Source: Zygnema cylindricum (Eukaryota; Streptophyta; Zygnematophyceae; Zygnematales; Zygnemataceae). Taken from it: a stretch of DNA of 64,000 nt. Shown here in pieces: positions 13,456 through 26,630 of this stretch. The translations under genes and the position numbers were made by a program. How positions within the stretch are numbered: the stretch's first letter is position 1; every line of letters begins with the position of its first letter. Below the pieces are notes generated by a model. It was not told the origin of the DNA. It did not search any database and saw only the letters and a program-made list of their open reading frames with translations. The stretch is from contig JBBHKE010002347.1 of NCBI GenBank assembly GCA_037447655.1, positions 62,001-126,000 on the forward strand, in the 5' to 3' direction.

Positions 13456-15090
13456 CATCTCTTGGAATCAAGAAGGCCAATTTCTTCGTGGAAAGAAGAC
13501 GAGTTCAAATATAAACTGGAGACATCTTTATTTATTACCATACACCAAACAAATGTCCCATAAATATTCTACTTATAACTGCCGAATGGAAGCTCGTACT
13601 TTCAACGGATGCATCAGATTATTTATATTCACAAATGCTGAAGACCAACAATACTTTTCCATTTGTTGGTTGTTCGGTAAGATCAACATGATTAAGTAAT
13701 ATAGTGTTCTTACAGTTTTGCTGTTCCCCTGTTCTGTTAAAGCATTGAATTGAAGAAGCGCTACTTGTTTTGGTGTTCCACACCTTCGTCACACCAGTGG
13801 TTGTGTATTTTTTCCTATCTTTCATTAGATTTTTTTTTTCTATCAAGAGCTCGCCTTGACTGGTCACAAAGAAGGCGTGCAGAAGGCGTGACTGCGCTTT
13901 TGAGCATTTTGCTTTGTTGATTTAAACCGTATTGATTTAGACCATACCATTACAGGCCGCCATTTACCTCGTAATGTGATTGTTTGATACAAAATGTCAT
14001 AGATTAGAAAGGGAATCCTCAAATAAATTGAGATGGCCTATTATGCTCAGGGTAATGATCTGAGTTTTTATGCATGCGTATGAAAGTTTAGTAGTCTTTA
14101 CTGAAGTCATACTTTATAGGCTCTAGTTGTTTATTATCTTGTAGAATTTAATTTTTAAGTGAATACCAAATGTTTCGCATTCCTAAAACCAAATTTACTT
14201 TTAATGGAACAAAGACTCCATTGTTTATTCTTGATGAAGATTATCTCGCAATTCTGGCTTATCTTGTTTGAAGATCATCGAAGTTATGTTATTCTCAAAA
14301 CATTGAATCTGGATTCAAAAATGTCGTTGAATACCAAGAGCATCTTCAATTTCCCTATTTCAACACCCTTAATATTTTTTTAAGGTATGCACAAAATGAG
14401 TACAATTCTTTAAATTTCTTCCATGAAAAGCCAATATTGCAACAATTGGTGCAACAAAAAATAATATTAGGGATTCAAGATATAATCTTCATGGTATAGA
14501 AAAGGCCACTATGGAAAATGGAAAAAAGGTTGCCTCTATTGGAAAGTTAAATGCATTTGAAAAAAAAAAAAAAAAAAAAAAAAAACATAAAAAAAAAAAA
14601 AACAAAATGGCTACCAATGTCATTGCGAGGCTGAACAAAGGGGATTCACATGGAAAGTAAACCATGTCAAGGAGAAGTGTAAATCAAAATAGTGAAAAAG
14701 TAAAAAATAGCAAATGAAACAAATGAAAACGAGATCCATAGAAATTTTACCATTTTTAGAACCAAGTTTTATTACCAACAAAATATAGTGAGAATTTTAT
14801 CCTCTAAAGACCATATATTCCCTCGAAATGTACTTACTCATGAATTTACCAACACCTTCAAAAAAATTGTACAACCCCATGAATATTAAAACTATAACAT
14901 AAAAGGTAGAAGCGTCTTCTGGATGAAACCATTCCAAAAAAAAAATGGAAACAATATCAAATCGAGGATAATTGGTTAAATAAAGAGGTTAGAACAAGTT
15001 TCGTAAAGAATGAGACATAAAACAAAGAGACAGTTTTATTGTAAGAAATGAAATAACAAAATTGGCCCAAATCTAAAATTCATCCACCTG
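13456..15090. other. AT-rich sequence downstream of the gene
   Basis: The first few hundred bases may be the 3' untranslated region. An AATAAA-like word (aaataaattg, about 14021) could serve as a polyadenylation signal. There is an A-tract at about 14563-14600. No element termini or convincing ORF were seen. Confidence 0.45.
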
Positions 15091-18000
15091 TTACCTTTTG
15101 AGCCCCCTTAAAATCCCTCTCCTCTCCCCCCCCTCTATAACTCGATCTCTCTCTCTCCTCTCCCCCCGGCCCCCTCCCCCCTCCCTCCTCCCAACCATCT
15201 CCCCATGTCACCTCTACCCATACCCCCTCCCCTTCCCTCCTCCCCATTCCTCCCTCTCGCTTCTTTTCTCCCACCTCCCCTCTTATCTCCACCACCCACT
15301 TTATCAGCCTCTCTATCTCTCTTCACCCTTTCACATTCTCCGCATTATCTGCTTCCTATTCTCCCTCCTCTCCCTCCTCTCCCTCCCTGCTTCTCCATGT
15401 CTCCTCTCTCTCTCTCTCTCTCTTTCTCTTCGCCATTCCTTTTCGCCTCTATCTTCATTCTCTCCTCTAACGCTCCTTCTTTCGTTTCTCCACTTGAAAC
15501 CCTCACCTTCTCCTCTCACTTCTCGCCCCTTTTGTAACACCATCCTTCTCCCTTCCTCGCTCTTCCTCCTCAACACCTTTTTGGTTCCTCCACCTCATTC
15601 TCCCCTTTTTCAACCCCGCTCCTATTTGGTCATCAACCCCCTCACTCTCCTCTCTCGTCCTCCTCTTCCCTTCACACCTCTGTCCTTCTCTCTTTCCTTA
15701 TCTCTGTCACTCACTACCCCTCCCTCTCTCCCTCTCATCATCCCTCATTCTCTTCCCTCCCCTCCTCCCTTCCCTCCTCTCCAACTTTCCGCCTTCCCAC
15801 ACCTACTTGTCTCACCTTCCTCCTACCCCCTATTCCTCCCCCCTTTTCCCCTTCTTCCCTGCTTCCACTCTATATCTCCCTCTTTCCTCGGCGCCCCTAC
15901 CTCCTCTCCATCCCACAATATCAACATTCACTCCCCCTCTCTCCTCTCCACCTCTCCCTCTTTCCAACTATGCTTTTCCTTCTCGCCCTTTCCACCTCTC
16001 TCCCTCGTCTCTTAAAATCCACACATTCGACCTCCAATCCTCCCTCTACCTCTTTTCCTCAAATAAATCTCCCACCTGTCCTTTCTCCCTCTCTCCTTCT
16101 TCACATCCATGCTCGGTCGCCTGTTCTCCACACTCTCTCAGCTTGTCCCACTCTCACTTACTATTCTCCCTCTCTCCCCACTTCCCTCCCTCTTTACCTT
16201 CCTCCCTCTCTCCCTCCCTCCTTCCCTCCCCTCCTCCCACCTTACGTTCTTCCCAAGCTCCGATTCTACTTTCCTCCCTAGATCTTCCTCTCTAACTCAC
16301 TCCCCCTATACAATTAGTTCCCAAAACTTCCCTCTAAACAGATGTTTTTCTCACTCTCTTTGTCACCCCTCACTATCTCTCCCTCTAGTCCACTCGCCAT
16401 CCCTCTCAAGCTCCCACTTTTCAGATTTCCCTTTCCTCTACTGTTTTTCCTCATCTCTGGCATCCTTTCTATCCCCTCCCCTCATTATTTCTCATCCCTT
16501 TCTCTCCCGTCTTTTTTGCTATTATCTCTCTCTCCCTTTGCATCTGTCTTCGTACCACATCTTCCTCTCTCCCTCTCTATTTTTCTTATCTCGCACTCAA
16601 CTCTTTCTCATGCTCCCCATAGATCCCCTCTTGATATCCCTCACTCTTTGCACCGCCCACTCTCCACTTAAATTCGCCTCTCCCTCTCCCTCAAGCTCCC
16701 TTTTCCCACCCTCCAATCTTTTCCTCTTTCTATGCCCTCCCTATCCTAGTCTGTCTCTCCCTTCTCTCACTTCCTCTCCTCTCCAATTCTCTGCCTCTGC
16801 ATCTCTCACTTCCTCTCTTCCTATTCGACTCCCCTCCCTTCCTCCCTCCCTCCCTCCCCAACTCCCCATATCCCCGTCTCTCAGCTTTTTTTCTTCAAAG
16901 GACCTCTCCCCGCTCTCCCTCCACTACCTCTGTCCCATACAGCTCTTCGCCTCTCCACCTATTCCCCTCTCCAAATCTCTTACTCCTCTCTCCCTCTCGC
17001 CTTACCTCTCACTTCCTTCTTGTCCTCTTTCTCTCTGCCACTCCCGCCCTTTTTCTCTACCTCTCTCCCCATCGAGAAATCTTTCCTTTCTCCAACTATG
17101 CATCTACAAATCTATCCCTCTCCCCATCTCTCACTTTTATCCCACCTTCTCTCTCCCTTTCCCTATGTTCCTCTCCACCTTTGCCCCTGCCCCCCTCAAC
17201 ACACGCAATTCCCCTCTGCCTATCTCCATCTTCTCTTTCCTCACCTAGTTACCAATCTCCCTATTACCCTCACCTCCTCTCTCCTTCCTCCCTCCCTCGG
17301 CCCCCTTCATCGCTCCATCTCCTCTTTCCCCTTTCTCTCTCTCCCTTTCTACCCATCTTTTTCTACCTCTTTTCCCACAACTCTCTAACCCTCCATTTCT
17401 TCCTATACACTCCCCTCTCTCTCTGCCACGCTTGCTCTTCCCTCTCCCTCCTCAGCTGCCACCCTTCCTGTTACGCTCCCTCTCCCTTTTCCTACTCTAC
17501 TTCCTTCTCCCCCTCTTCCTCTCCCTTTCCCGCTTATGCTTCTTCCCTTTTTCCGTCTCTCCTTCACATCCTTTGTTCACTCTCTGTCGCCTCCCACTCT
17601 CTCTCTCTCCCTATTTTTCTAATCTTCTCCTTCTCTGCACTTCTCCCTGCTTTCTCTTCTACAGAATTTTTTTCTCTCCATTTCTGCGATCTCCTCACTC
17701 CCTATCTCCGCTTTTCTCCATCTAAACCTCTCTTGCTCTCTTCCCCTCGGCTTCTCTCCACGACTCTCTAATTATCTCTCACTTTCCCCCCTCCTCTCTC
17801 TCTCGCTTTACCTCTGACCGTCTCTCGCGTTCAACCTTCTTCGAACTCCACCACTCACCCTCTCTTTCCTTCCTCCCTATTCAAACTCTCTCCCTCTCTC
17901 CATTTCACCTCCTCTCCCTCTCTCCCTTCCACTCTTTTACCGACTGACCGCCTCTCCACCTCAGCCAGCCTCCCTCCCTCTCCCTCTCCCAGTCTACCTT

Positions 18001-18721
18001 TTTTTGTTCTTCCCTACTCGCCCTCCTATCACCACCCACCTCCTTTCCGCTATTCCATCCCTCCCCTTCTCGTCTATTTTACTCTCAACCATCCCTCTTC
18101 CCTATCTTACTCTTTTTATCTCCCTCGTTATCCCCTCTCTATCTCTCCCTAGCTTTGCCTCACTCCTCTACCTTTTTCTCCCTCTATCTATCTTATCCAG
18201 TCTTGCTCTAACCCTCCATCCACTAGCCCTCTCGGCCACTCCCTCTCCACCGTCAACATCTCATTTTTTTATCTCTCCTTCTGACCATCACTTTCTCCTT
18301 CTCACCCACTCCCATCCATCTTCCCTCCATTCTTTCCCATCTCTCTTCGTATCACTCTCTCTCCATTCACCCTTTACTCTCGCTTTCTCTCCCTATTCTC
18401 CCCCCCACACTTCTCTCCCGCCATTCGTATCTCTCTTTCTGCATCTCCACTCTCAAAAGTACTTTCTCTCTCCGTGTATCCCACTCACCCAGTTTCCTCT
18501 CTCCCTCTCTCCCTCTCATATCTCCCCTCTCCCATTTTTACTCTGTCCATCTGGCCTCATCTCCTTTCTACACTATCTTCCTTACTCTTTCATTTCTGAC
18601 TTCGGTCCCTCTAGCCTTCTCCACTCTTTCCCTCTCTTCTCCTTCTCTCTCCTTAATTACCCTTTTCCCAGTTTTCTGTTCAACTGCGATCCTGTTTACC
18701 TCAACTTCCCTTCGCCCTTTT

Positions 18722-19660
18722 CCTCCCTCCCACTAACCTTCTCCTCCCTCTCACTAACCTTCTCCTCCCTTCCACTAACCTTCTCCTCCCTCCCACTAAC
18801 CTTCTCCTCCCTCCCACTAACCTTCTCCTCCCTCCCTCTAACCTTCTCCTCCCTCCCTCTAACCTTCTCCTCCCTCCCACTAACCTTTTCCTCCCTCCCA
18901 CTAACCTTCTCCTCCCTCCGACTGACCTCACTTCCCTCTCACTAACCTCTCCTCCCTCCCACTAACCTTCTCCTCCCTCCCGCTAACTTTCTTCTCCCTC
19001 CTACTAACCTTCGCCTCCCTCCCACTAACCTCTCCTCCCCCTAACTAACCTCTCCTCCCTCGCACTAACCTTCTCCTCCTTCCCACTAACCTTTGCCTCC
19101 TTTCCACTAACCTCTCTTCCCTCTCACTAACATTCTTCCCCTCCCACTAGTCTTCTCCTCCCTCCCATTAACCTTCTCCTCCCTCCCACTAACCTCTCCT
19201 CCCTCTCCCTATCATTCTCCTCCCTCCCACTAACCTTTTCCTCCCTCCCACTAACCTTTTCCTCTGTCCCACTAACCTTCTCCTCCCTCCCACTAACCTT
19301 CTCCTCCCTCCCACTAACCTCTCCTCCATCCCACTAACCTCTCCTCCCTCGCACTAACCTTCTCCTCCCTCCCACTAACCTTCGCCTCCCTCCCACTAAC
19401 CTCTCCTCCCTCTCACTAACATTCTCCTCCCTCCCACTAATTTTCTCCTCCCTCCCACTAAACTTCTCCTCCCTCCCACTAACCTTCTCCTCTCTCCCAC
19501 TAACCTTCTCCTCCTCCCACTAACCTTTTCCTCCCTCCCACTAACCTTCTCCTCCCTCCCACTAACCTTTTCCTCCCTCCCACTAACCTTCTCCTCCCTC
19601 CCACTAACCTTCTCCTCCCTCCCACTAACCTTCTCCTCCATCCGACTAACCTTCTCCTCT
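18722..19660 (+). repeat. 21-bp minisatellite, about 40-45 units
   Basis: The consensus unit is cactaaccttctcctccctcc with point variants and some short units. Because 21 is a multiple of three, all frames repeat as heptads (for example VGGRRRL on the minus strand), which explains the apparent ORFs. At the equivalent place in copy A (about 2125-2145) only about one unit is present. Confidence 0.92.
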
Positions 19661-21917
19661 GCCTTTCTTCCTCGTTACCGTTATCTACCCTCAAATTGTC
19701 CCTACCGTACTCCCCTGTCCTTACATATCATATATTTGTATCTCGCTCCTCCCTCTCTTTATCACATTCACCCTCTCCTGCATCCTAATATACAACTCTC
19801 CCTAATTTTTCTTCTCCCCTCTCTTTCCCCTCTCCCACTTTCTTCCATTCTCACCACAATTTCTCTCTCTCCATCATCGAACATATCCCTTTCCCTCAAT
19901 TCCTACCGGTCTGCTTCCTCTCTTTACCTCACCTTCTTCATCCAGCCCTCTACCCACTTCCCATCTCCACCTTTTTTCCTATCTCTTTCTCCGCATGTCC
20001 CCTTCCACCATTTCCTTCTCTTTCTCCCTCTCTTCTCCATATTTCCCGTCCTTCCACTCTCCCTCTATCCTTCGGCCTCGTTTCCACTCTCACTGCCTCA
20101 CTCTCTCCCTTTGTCCCTCCCTCTCTATCCCAGTCCCTCTCTTCGTCCTCTCGCAATCCCACCCATCTCCTCTCGCATTCCTCTCTCTCTCACTCTCTCT
20201 TGATCTCCGAATCTCACATTCTCCAATCTCCAATGTATCCGCGCCTCTTCTCCGCCTCTAACCTCTCATCTCTCTTACTCTCCCTCTCTTCACCCTCCTT
20301 CTCTCTTCTCTCCCTCTTCCTTCTCCCTTTATTCCTCCTCCTTTCTTTCCCTCTTACCACTCAAGCCCACCCTTTCTGAAAATAAAAATCTTTTCAATCC
20401 CCATTTCAATTTTTCACTCTAACAAATCGCACTCGTCTTTTCCGCCGCTAACCCTCTCCTTCTCTCTCCCTCACACTCTTTTTCCTTGCTCCACTTCTCC
20501 CTCTTTCCCTCCACTCCACTCTCCCGCTCACACTCAGCTACTGTCTTCCTCTCAATTAACCCTCTCTCCCTTCAACCCACCTCCTTCTCGCACTCAACGT
20601 CTTCCTCACAACTAACCCTGTCCGTTTCTCTCTCTTTACTTCACCGCTTTTACTATAGGCCATCGACCCACTCCTCTCTACCACTGACTCGCATCTCCAT
20701 CTACCTCCTTCCATTCTATCCTTTACCCTCTCCTTCTTCCCTCTCTTAGTTCCTCTCCCCCCTCCAAAGTCTCCCTATCTCTTCATATTCTGTCCATACT
20801 CTCCCTCTCAACTCCCCTTGATCTGCCCCAATTTCCATCTCAATATCTCCATCTATCCTCCCCTCCTCCCTCCTTTCATTTTTTTCTCCCTCTTCATCCC
20901 TCATTTTCCCTACCCCTCCCACTTTCCAATACATACCTCCATACAACGCTCCATTTCCGACGCTCCTACTCTCATCCCCTATTTTTCCTCACCTGTCTCT
21001 CTCTCCAACTCTCCCTCACTTCCCTTCTCCCCACTCTCCTGCCCTCTTTTGTGCCTTTATCGTCTCCATTTCTCCCTCTCCCCCTGTATTAAATCTCTCT
21101 CATTCCCGCCCTCGCCCATTCTCTTGTTCCCAATCCCTGTCTTTTCCCCTCTCTCTCCGCTCTCCCTCTGTGACACTGCTACTTTGAAAACCCTCCCAAT
21201 CTGCTTCTTCTCTCTTTCTTCTCTCTTTTATCCCATCTGACCTTCTCCACCTCCTTCTCCTTACCTTTCCTTGTCTTCATTCTCCCACTCGAACTCCCAC
21301 TCTCTCTCTCCCCCTCTCCCCCTCTGCCCCTCTCCCCCTCTTCCTCTCTCTCCCCTCTGCCCCTCAGCCCAGCTGCCCCTCTCCCCCCACTCCCTCACTC
21401 CCCTTCCCCCCCTCCCACTCTCCCATCTCAGTCGAACTCGTTGCTACTTCGCTCTCGCCGTCTCCACTCCTCTTCCTCCCTCCCTCCATCTCTCCCTCAC
21501 TGCCTGTTTCACTCACTTTCTCCAAGCCCTTCCTTCCCATTTTACCTCTCTCCCCCTCTCCCGTCCACTCTTCTATTCTTCTTTCCTCTTTTGCCACTTC
21601 TCCTTCTCCCCACACTTCCTCTCCACTACATATCCGCTCTCCCTTGCCTCTTTCCTCTGTCCTTCCTCCCTCCCCTAGATGACTTCTACAATCCCGGTAT
21701 TCATCTTTTCCTCTCCCTCTTTCCCTCTCTCCCTCTCTCCCTCTCTCCTTTCCTTTCCGTTTCCTCCCTTCCCACGGTGTATCCTTCTTTCCCCTTGTCT
21801 CCCAATCCAATCTCTCCACTCTCCCTCTCATTTTTACTATCTTCCCCTCTCCTTCTTTCCTTTTCTCTCCCTCCTCACCATTTGCAACCTCTCTCTTTCA
21901 CTAAACTTTCCTTCTAT

Positions 21918-22613
21918 CTCTCCCTCTCCCTCTCCCTCTCCCTCCTACCACGCCGTATCTCCCTCTCCCTCTCCCTCTTCCTCTCCCTCTCCCTCTCCCT
22001 TTCCCTCTCCCTCCTACCACGCCGTATCTCCCTCTCCCTCTCCCTCTCCCTCTCCCTCTCCCTCTCCCTCTCCCTCTCCCTCTCCCTCTCCCTCTCCCTC
22101 TCCCTCCTACCACGCCGTATCTCCCTCTCCCTCTCCCTCTCCCTCTCCCTCTCCCTCTCCCTCTCCCTCTCCCTCTCCCTCTCCCTCTCCCTCTCCCTCT
22201 CCCTCTCCCTCTCCCTCTCCCTCTCCCTCTCCCTCTCCCTCTCCCTCTCCCTCTCCCTCTCCCTCTCCCTCTCCCTCTCCCTCTCCCTCTCCCTCTCCCT
22301 CTCCCTCTCCCTCTCCCTCTCCCTCTCCCTCTCCCTCTCCCTCTCCCTCTCCCTCTCCCTCTCCCTCTCCCTCTCCCTCTCCCTCTCCCTCTCCCTCTCC
22401 CTCTCCCTCTCCCTCTCCCTCTCCCTCTCCCTCTCCCTCTCCCTCTCCCTCTCCCTCTCCCTCTCCCTCTCCCTCTCCCTCTCCCTCTCCCTCTCCCTCT
22501 CCCTCTCCCTCTCCCTCTCCCTCTCCCTCTCCCTCTCCCTCTCCCTCTCCCTCTCCCCCTCCCCCTCCCCCTCCCCCTCCCTCTCCCTCTCCCTCTCCCT
22601 CTCCCTCTCCCTC
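21918..22613 (+). repeat. CTCCCT hexamer array
   Basis: About 115 units of the hexamer, largely perfect. They are interrupted three times near the left end by the word ctaccacgccgtatctc (about 21946, 22014, 22106). A few CTCCCC variants lie near the right end. The equivalent part of the inverted right arm lacks this expansion. Confidence 0.95.
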
Positions 22614-24240
22614 TCTTCTTCTTCCTTCTATGTACATCCCTCGCTCCTTCTCTCCTTTTTCTCCAACTACTCCCTCCCTATTCTTCCCTCTTTCAATCTC
22701 CTTTCAAAACTTTCGTCTCCTCCCTCAATGCCTGTCCTTTCATATTTCACTCTCCCTCGTCTCCTTTCTCCCTCTCTATCTGTCCCCCTCTGCCTCTCTC
22801 TCTTTCCCCCTCTCCCTCTCTCCAACCTTCGTACTGTACAATTTTCCCTCCCCTCCATTTCCATCTCTACGTTTCTCCGCTTTCATACAATTCCCTCTCT
22901 CTCACGCCCTTCCTCTCTATCATTCTCCTTCCCTCCGGCTCACCCTTAATCCCACTCTCCGCCTCTCCCATATCGTTGCTCTCCGTATCAACCTCTCCCC
23001 CTCTACCTCTTACCATCTCCACCCCCAACAATTCCTCTACATAAATCTCCTCTCCCTCCAGCTCCCTCTCTCCGCTTCTCTTTACTCTCTCGATCTCTCT
23101 TCCTTGGTACCTCCCCTCGCTGTTTTCACGTCCCTCCCTTCCCGTCACTCTATCTCTCCATCTCTGCCTCCCCTGCTCGCCTTTCTCCCTGACTGGCTTC
23201 CTTTCCTTCTCTGTTCACTCTCTCCCTCTCCCTCTTCCTCTCCCTCTCCCTTTCCTTCTCGCTCTCCCTCTCGCTCTCCCTATCCTTCTAACTCTCCCTC
23301 TCCCTATCCTTCTAAATCTCCCTCTCCCTCTCCCTGTCCACTTCACCTATCTCCGAATCTCCAGCTATCGGTGTTTTCTCCTCTTTCCATGATTTCCTCT
23401 CTGACTCTCTCCCTCTCCTCCCCCTCACTCTCTCCTGTACTCTCTCTCTCCCTTTCCTTTTCTCTATTCCTCGTCTCCTATCCCTCTGTCGTTCTGCCCC
23501 TCTCCCCCTCTCTCCTTTTTCTTTTTATCCAACTCTTCCTTTCCCCCCTTTTTTACCCTGCCATCCATCTGTTCCTGATTTCATGTATCTCTCTCCCCCT
23601 ATCTCCTCTTCCCTTCCTCTCTTCCTCAACCTATCCCTCTTTCCCTCTGCCTCTGTATTTTTATCTCCTCCCTCTCTCCTACTTTTATTGTACCCGTCTC
23701 CCTCTCACTTTCTTGTTCCTTCCTCCTCTCTCCCTGTTCATATCTCTACGCCACCTCTTCCCTTCTCCTGTATACCTCCTGTACTCTCTGTCTCTCCAGG
23801 TTCTCCAGCCTTCCTCTCCTTCTTCTTTCCTTTGCCTCTCCCCCTACGTCTTTTCTCGCCATCACTCAGTTCTCCCTTCCTCACTCCCCCTATCAATAAC
23901 TCCATCGTTCTCTCCCTCCCGCCATATTTTCTCCACTCTCCCTCTCTCCCTTTGTCTTTTCCTCTCTCCCTCAACCTCCCTCCCTCCATCTCTCTCCCCC
24001 TTTCCCTCTTCCCGTCTCCTTCACTTCTCTATCCTTCTGTTTTCCCCTTACTCCAACTCTCCTTATCTCTCTTCCCCTGTCGATTTCTCCATCCCTTCCC
24101 TCTCTTCTTTCTCCCATTTTCCACGATGTCTTCTCCCTGTCTCCGTCTCTCTCCCACAGGCTACCGTTCACTTTTCTTCTCTTCATCTGGCCCCCTCCCA
24201 CTCTCCCTCCTCTTCCCTTTCCTTATCTCTCCCTCCAAAG

Positions 24241-25600
24241 TGAACTCCCATGACTCTTTAGATGATGGGCAAAATCCTCGTCATCCGTCTCTCACACCTT
24301 GTAATATGAATATAAATATACAACATTCAATATTTCTTCAACACTATTTTGCGTATATTGTTAACTCGCTCACTTTCAAACTCACTTCCTCTTCTAACAA
24401 TCATAAAAGTCAATCAGCAAAAGTTCATCTCTTTTTACGTGATTTCTCGACAAAATATACAAATGCTCCGACAAAAAGGATTTAAACTTATTTTCACCTG
24501 TCATTTTTATAAATTTATTTTATTTACATTTACACGTCTCCACAAAATGTTAGAAAATTTTAGTGACTCTCGCATAAAGGCTTCACAGCTGATGCAAAAT
24601 GAATGTTTTGTACTGATGGACGACTTCTTAAAATCGACATGTAAACTGTAAACTAAAATTTACAATGGGACTAGTCAGATTTTTTCAGGTAAATTTAGGT
24701 AAGAATCGGAGCCGAAATATAGAAACAAAAGATGCTTATTCTTCTTAACCAATAATGAAATTTAAATAGAAACATAGAACCTGTATGTTCAAAATGGGGG
24801 CCAGCGTAAGACGCCCTTGTGTTCAAATATTTTGTAGTATGGTGCGCCTTCGTTTGACTTTTCTGTTTCTACGCAAGAGTCACACGCATAATGTTTTGTT
24901 AAGAGACAAGCACATTGGCGCTTACATCCGACTCCTTCGTTTCTATTGTCCAGTGTTCCAGCCCTCTCTCGAATTTTTTACTTTTAATGGGGAACGAGCA
25001 AGGCGAGTTTGTGTTGGTCACTTTCATTTCTATAAGTGACACTTGTCTGTTGATTAACAGGTTGAGCGTTTTGTTTTAGTAGGCATATATATATATATAT
25101 AGTCGTTGGTTCATGCCAAGTTTGAACAACTTAAGCGAATGCACGGAGCAAAAAGTATGTTTCGGAAGAGTGTTTTTAAGCATGTTTAAGATTCGGATCA
25201 CGGAAAATCCATGAAATTGTGAAAAAACCCCAACAACAAATTCCACCACTGTTTTTTTTTCTTTTACTAGATTTGATTTTTTTTCTGGAAGATGTCCATG
25301 CGTGAGATGCCCATACCTTCCTGAAAGCAGAAGTTTACACGAATGGCCAATAACCTCCCAGGACTTACAAGCAGGCGATACAATCTTCTCTATCTCTGAC
25401 CTGACTATGGGATTTTCCCAATTGAACATAACCAATAATCAGACCGCCCAGGTCACGCCTGAAACGTCACTGGAAGTCACGCCCGCTAGCCCCAATCGCC
25501 CGCGTGTCATTTCGGCACCCAACGTGACAGTGACAGTGACAGCTGGCGGGACTGTTCACTTTCGCGCCACCGACCACGCGGCCTCCTCGTTGGGTTCTCA
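24241..25600 (+). repeat. AT-rich middle segment of the composite repeat
   Basis: Ordinary-complexity sequence separating the long CT block from the strand-switch block. It is matched in inverted orientation by 42240-43500, with moderate divergence. It contains the short open frame described separately and a small (TA)n run near 25087. Confidence 0.75.
24785..25039 (+). CDS. Short ORF conserved between the two inverted arms (left copy)
   Basis: An 84-aa frame is matched by a frame in the right arm at 42787-43035, minus strand. About 70% of residues are the same by eye over some 80 positions, and the one length difference is a 3-base in-frame change. Shared blocks include GASVRR, LLRDK, RLLRFY and NGERARR. 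Amino-acid changes are common and no known domain is visible. The frame could simply have stayed open because the arms are related. A function is not claimed. Confidence 0.25.
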   Translation: MFKMGASVRRPCVQIFCSMVRLRLTFLFLRKSHTHNVLLRDKHIGAYIRLLRFYCPVFQPSLEFFTFNGERARRVCVGHFHFYK

Positions 25601-26630
25601 GCATCTCGCTCACTCTCCTCTCTCCTCCTCTCTTCTTCCCTTCTCTCTTTCGCTTTTCCTTCCTCCCACTTCCTCGCCCTCTTTCATCTCTCTGTTTCTC
25701 TCGACTCCTCTTCTCTCTTCACGCCTCCTCTTTTTTCCTCTCCTCTCCTCTCCTCTCCTCTCCTCTCCTCTCTTCTTCTTTCTTCTTCTCTCCTCTCTTT
25801 TCCTTTCCTCTCCTATCCTCTCCTTCCTCTCCTCTCCTCTCCTCTCTTACCCTATCCTATCCTATCCTATCTGGCCCTCTCCTCTCTTCCCCTCTCACCT
25901 CCTCGTCGCTCCTATCCCTGTCCCTCCTCTTTTCTACTTTATTCCGCTCAGCGACAATGGAGCATGTGGGGAAACAGGAGGGAAGGGGAGGTACGGACAA
26001 AAGATTCAGGTGAGGGGGGGAAGGGAGAGGGGAAGGGGAAGGGGAAGGAGGGGGAGGGGGTTGGGGAAGGGAGAGGAGAGATGTAGGCGGCAGGAGAGGT
26101 AAAAATGGGAAACAAATGGGGAGGTGGAGGAAGGGGAAAAGAGGCAGAGGGGGAGGGAGCTTGTGGGGGCTGGGAGGGAGGGGAGGAAAGGAGATATTAA
26201 GGGATGAAGAGCGAGAGAGATAGGGGCGGAGAAAGGGAGGGAGGGAGGGAGGGTGGAAGGGACGGAAGGACTGTGGGACGGAGGCAGATTTGGAGGGAGG
26301 GTGAGGGAGGGAAGCAGATTGTGAGGGAAAAAAGGAGGAGGGAGGAGGGAGGAAGGAAGGAAGGGCGGGAGGGATGGAGGGAGGGAAGTAGAGAGGGGCG
26401 GGAATAGGGCGAAGGAAAGGAAGGAGGAGGGAGAAGGGAGCACAAAGGAGAGAGTTGTGTTGAGAGAAGAAAAAGGAGTGTGAAAGAGGAGGGATGAGAG
26501 AGGACACAGGAGAGAAAAGATCGTAGGGAGGAGAGAGGAGAAAGGGGAGAGTGGAGAAGAAAGAGGAGAATAGAAAGGAGGTAGGAGCCATGGGGTAGAA
26601 TGGAGGAGGCACGGGAGAGAAGGGAGGATT
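25600..26630. repeat. CT-to-GA strand-switch block, copy L
   Basis: CT-rich (including a CCTCT run at about 25737-25835) up to ccgctcagcg at 25944-25953, then GA-rich to about 26630. It is the counterpart of 3271-4070 and, inverted, of 41130-42240. The GA half is nearly identical to its right-arm partner. Confidence 0.85.

Larger units (their letters stand above)
15091..24240 (+). repeat. Large degenerate pyrimidine-rich repeat, copy L
   Basis: About 9 kb of + strand C/T. The order of words matches 1-2640 over 16.5-21.3 kb, with extra material inserted in this copy. The 20.34-24.24 kb part matches the purine-rich 43.5-46.79 kb segment when inverted. For instance, tcaagcccaccctttctgaaa near 20365 corresponds to the complement near 46750. 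Several expanded tandem arrays lie inside. Frames up to 854 aa here are artefacts of composition. Confidence 0.8.

Noticed and set aside
22107-22637. A 176-aa Glu-Gly repeat protein on the minus strand
   Set aside because: It is simply the translation of the hexamer array.
21679-24243. An 854-aa open frame of Pro/Ser/Leu on the + strand
   Set aside because: It runs through the CTCCCT array and degenerate CT sequence, where stop codons are rare by composition. It has no motif, and overlapping frames are also open.
25076-25435. A minus-strand frame in the left arm as a conserved gene
   Set aside because: The matching right-arm sequence has a one-base indel near 42413 that shifts the frame.
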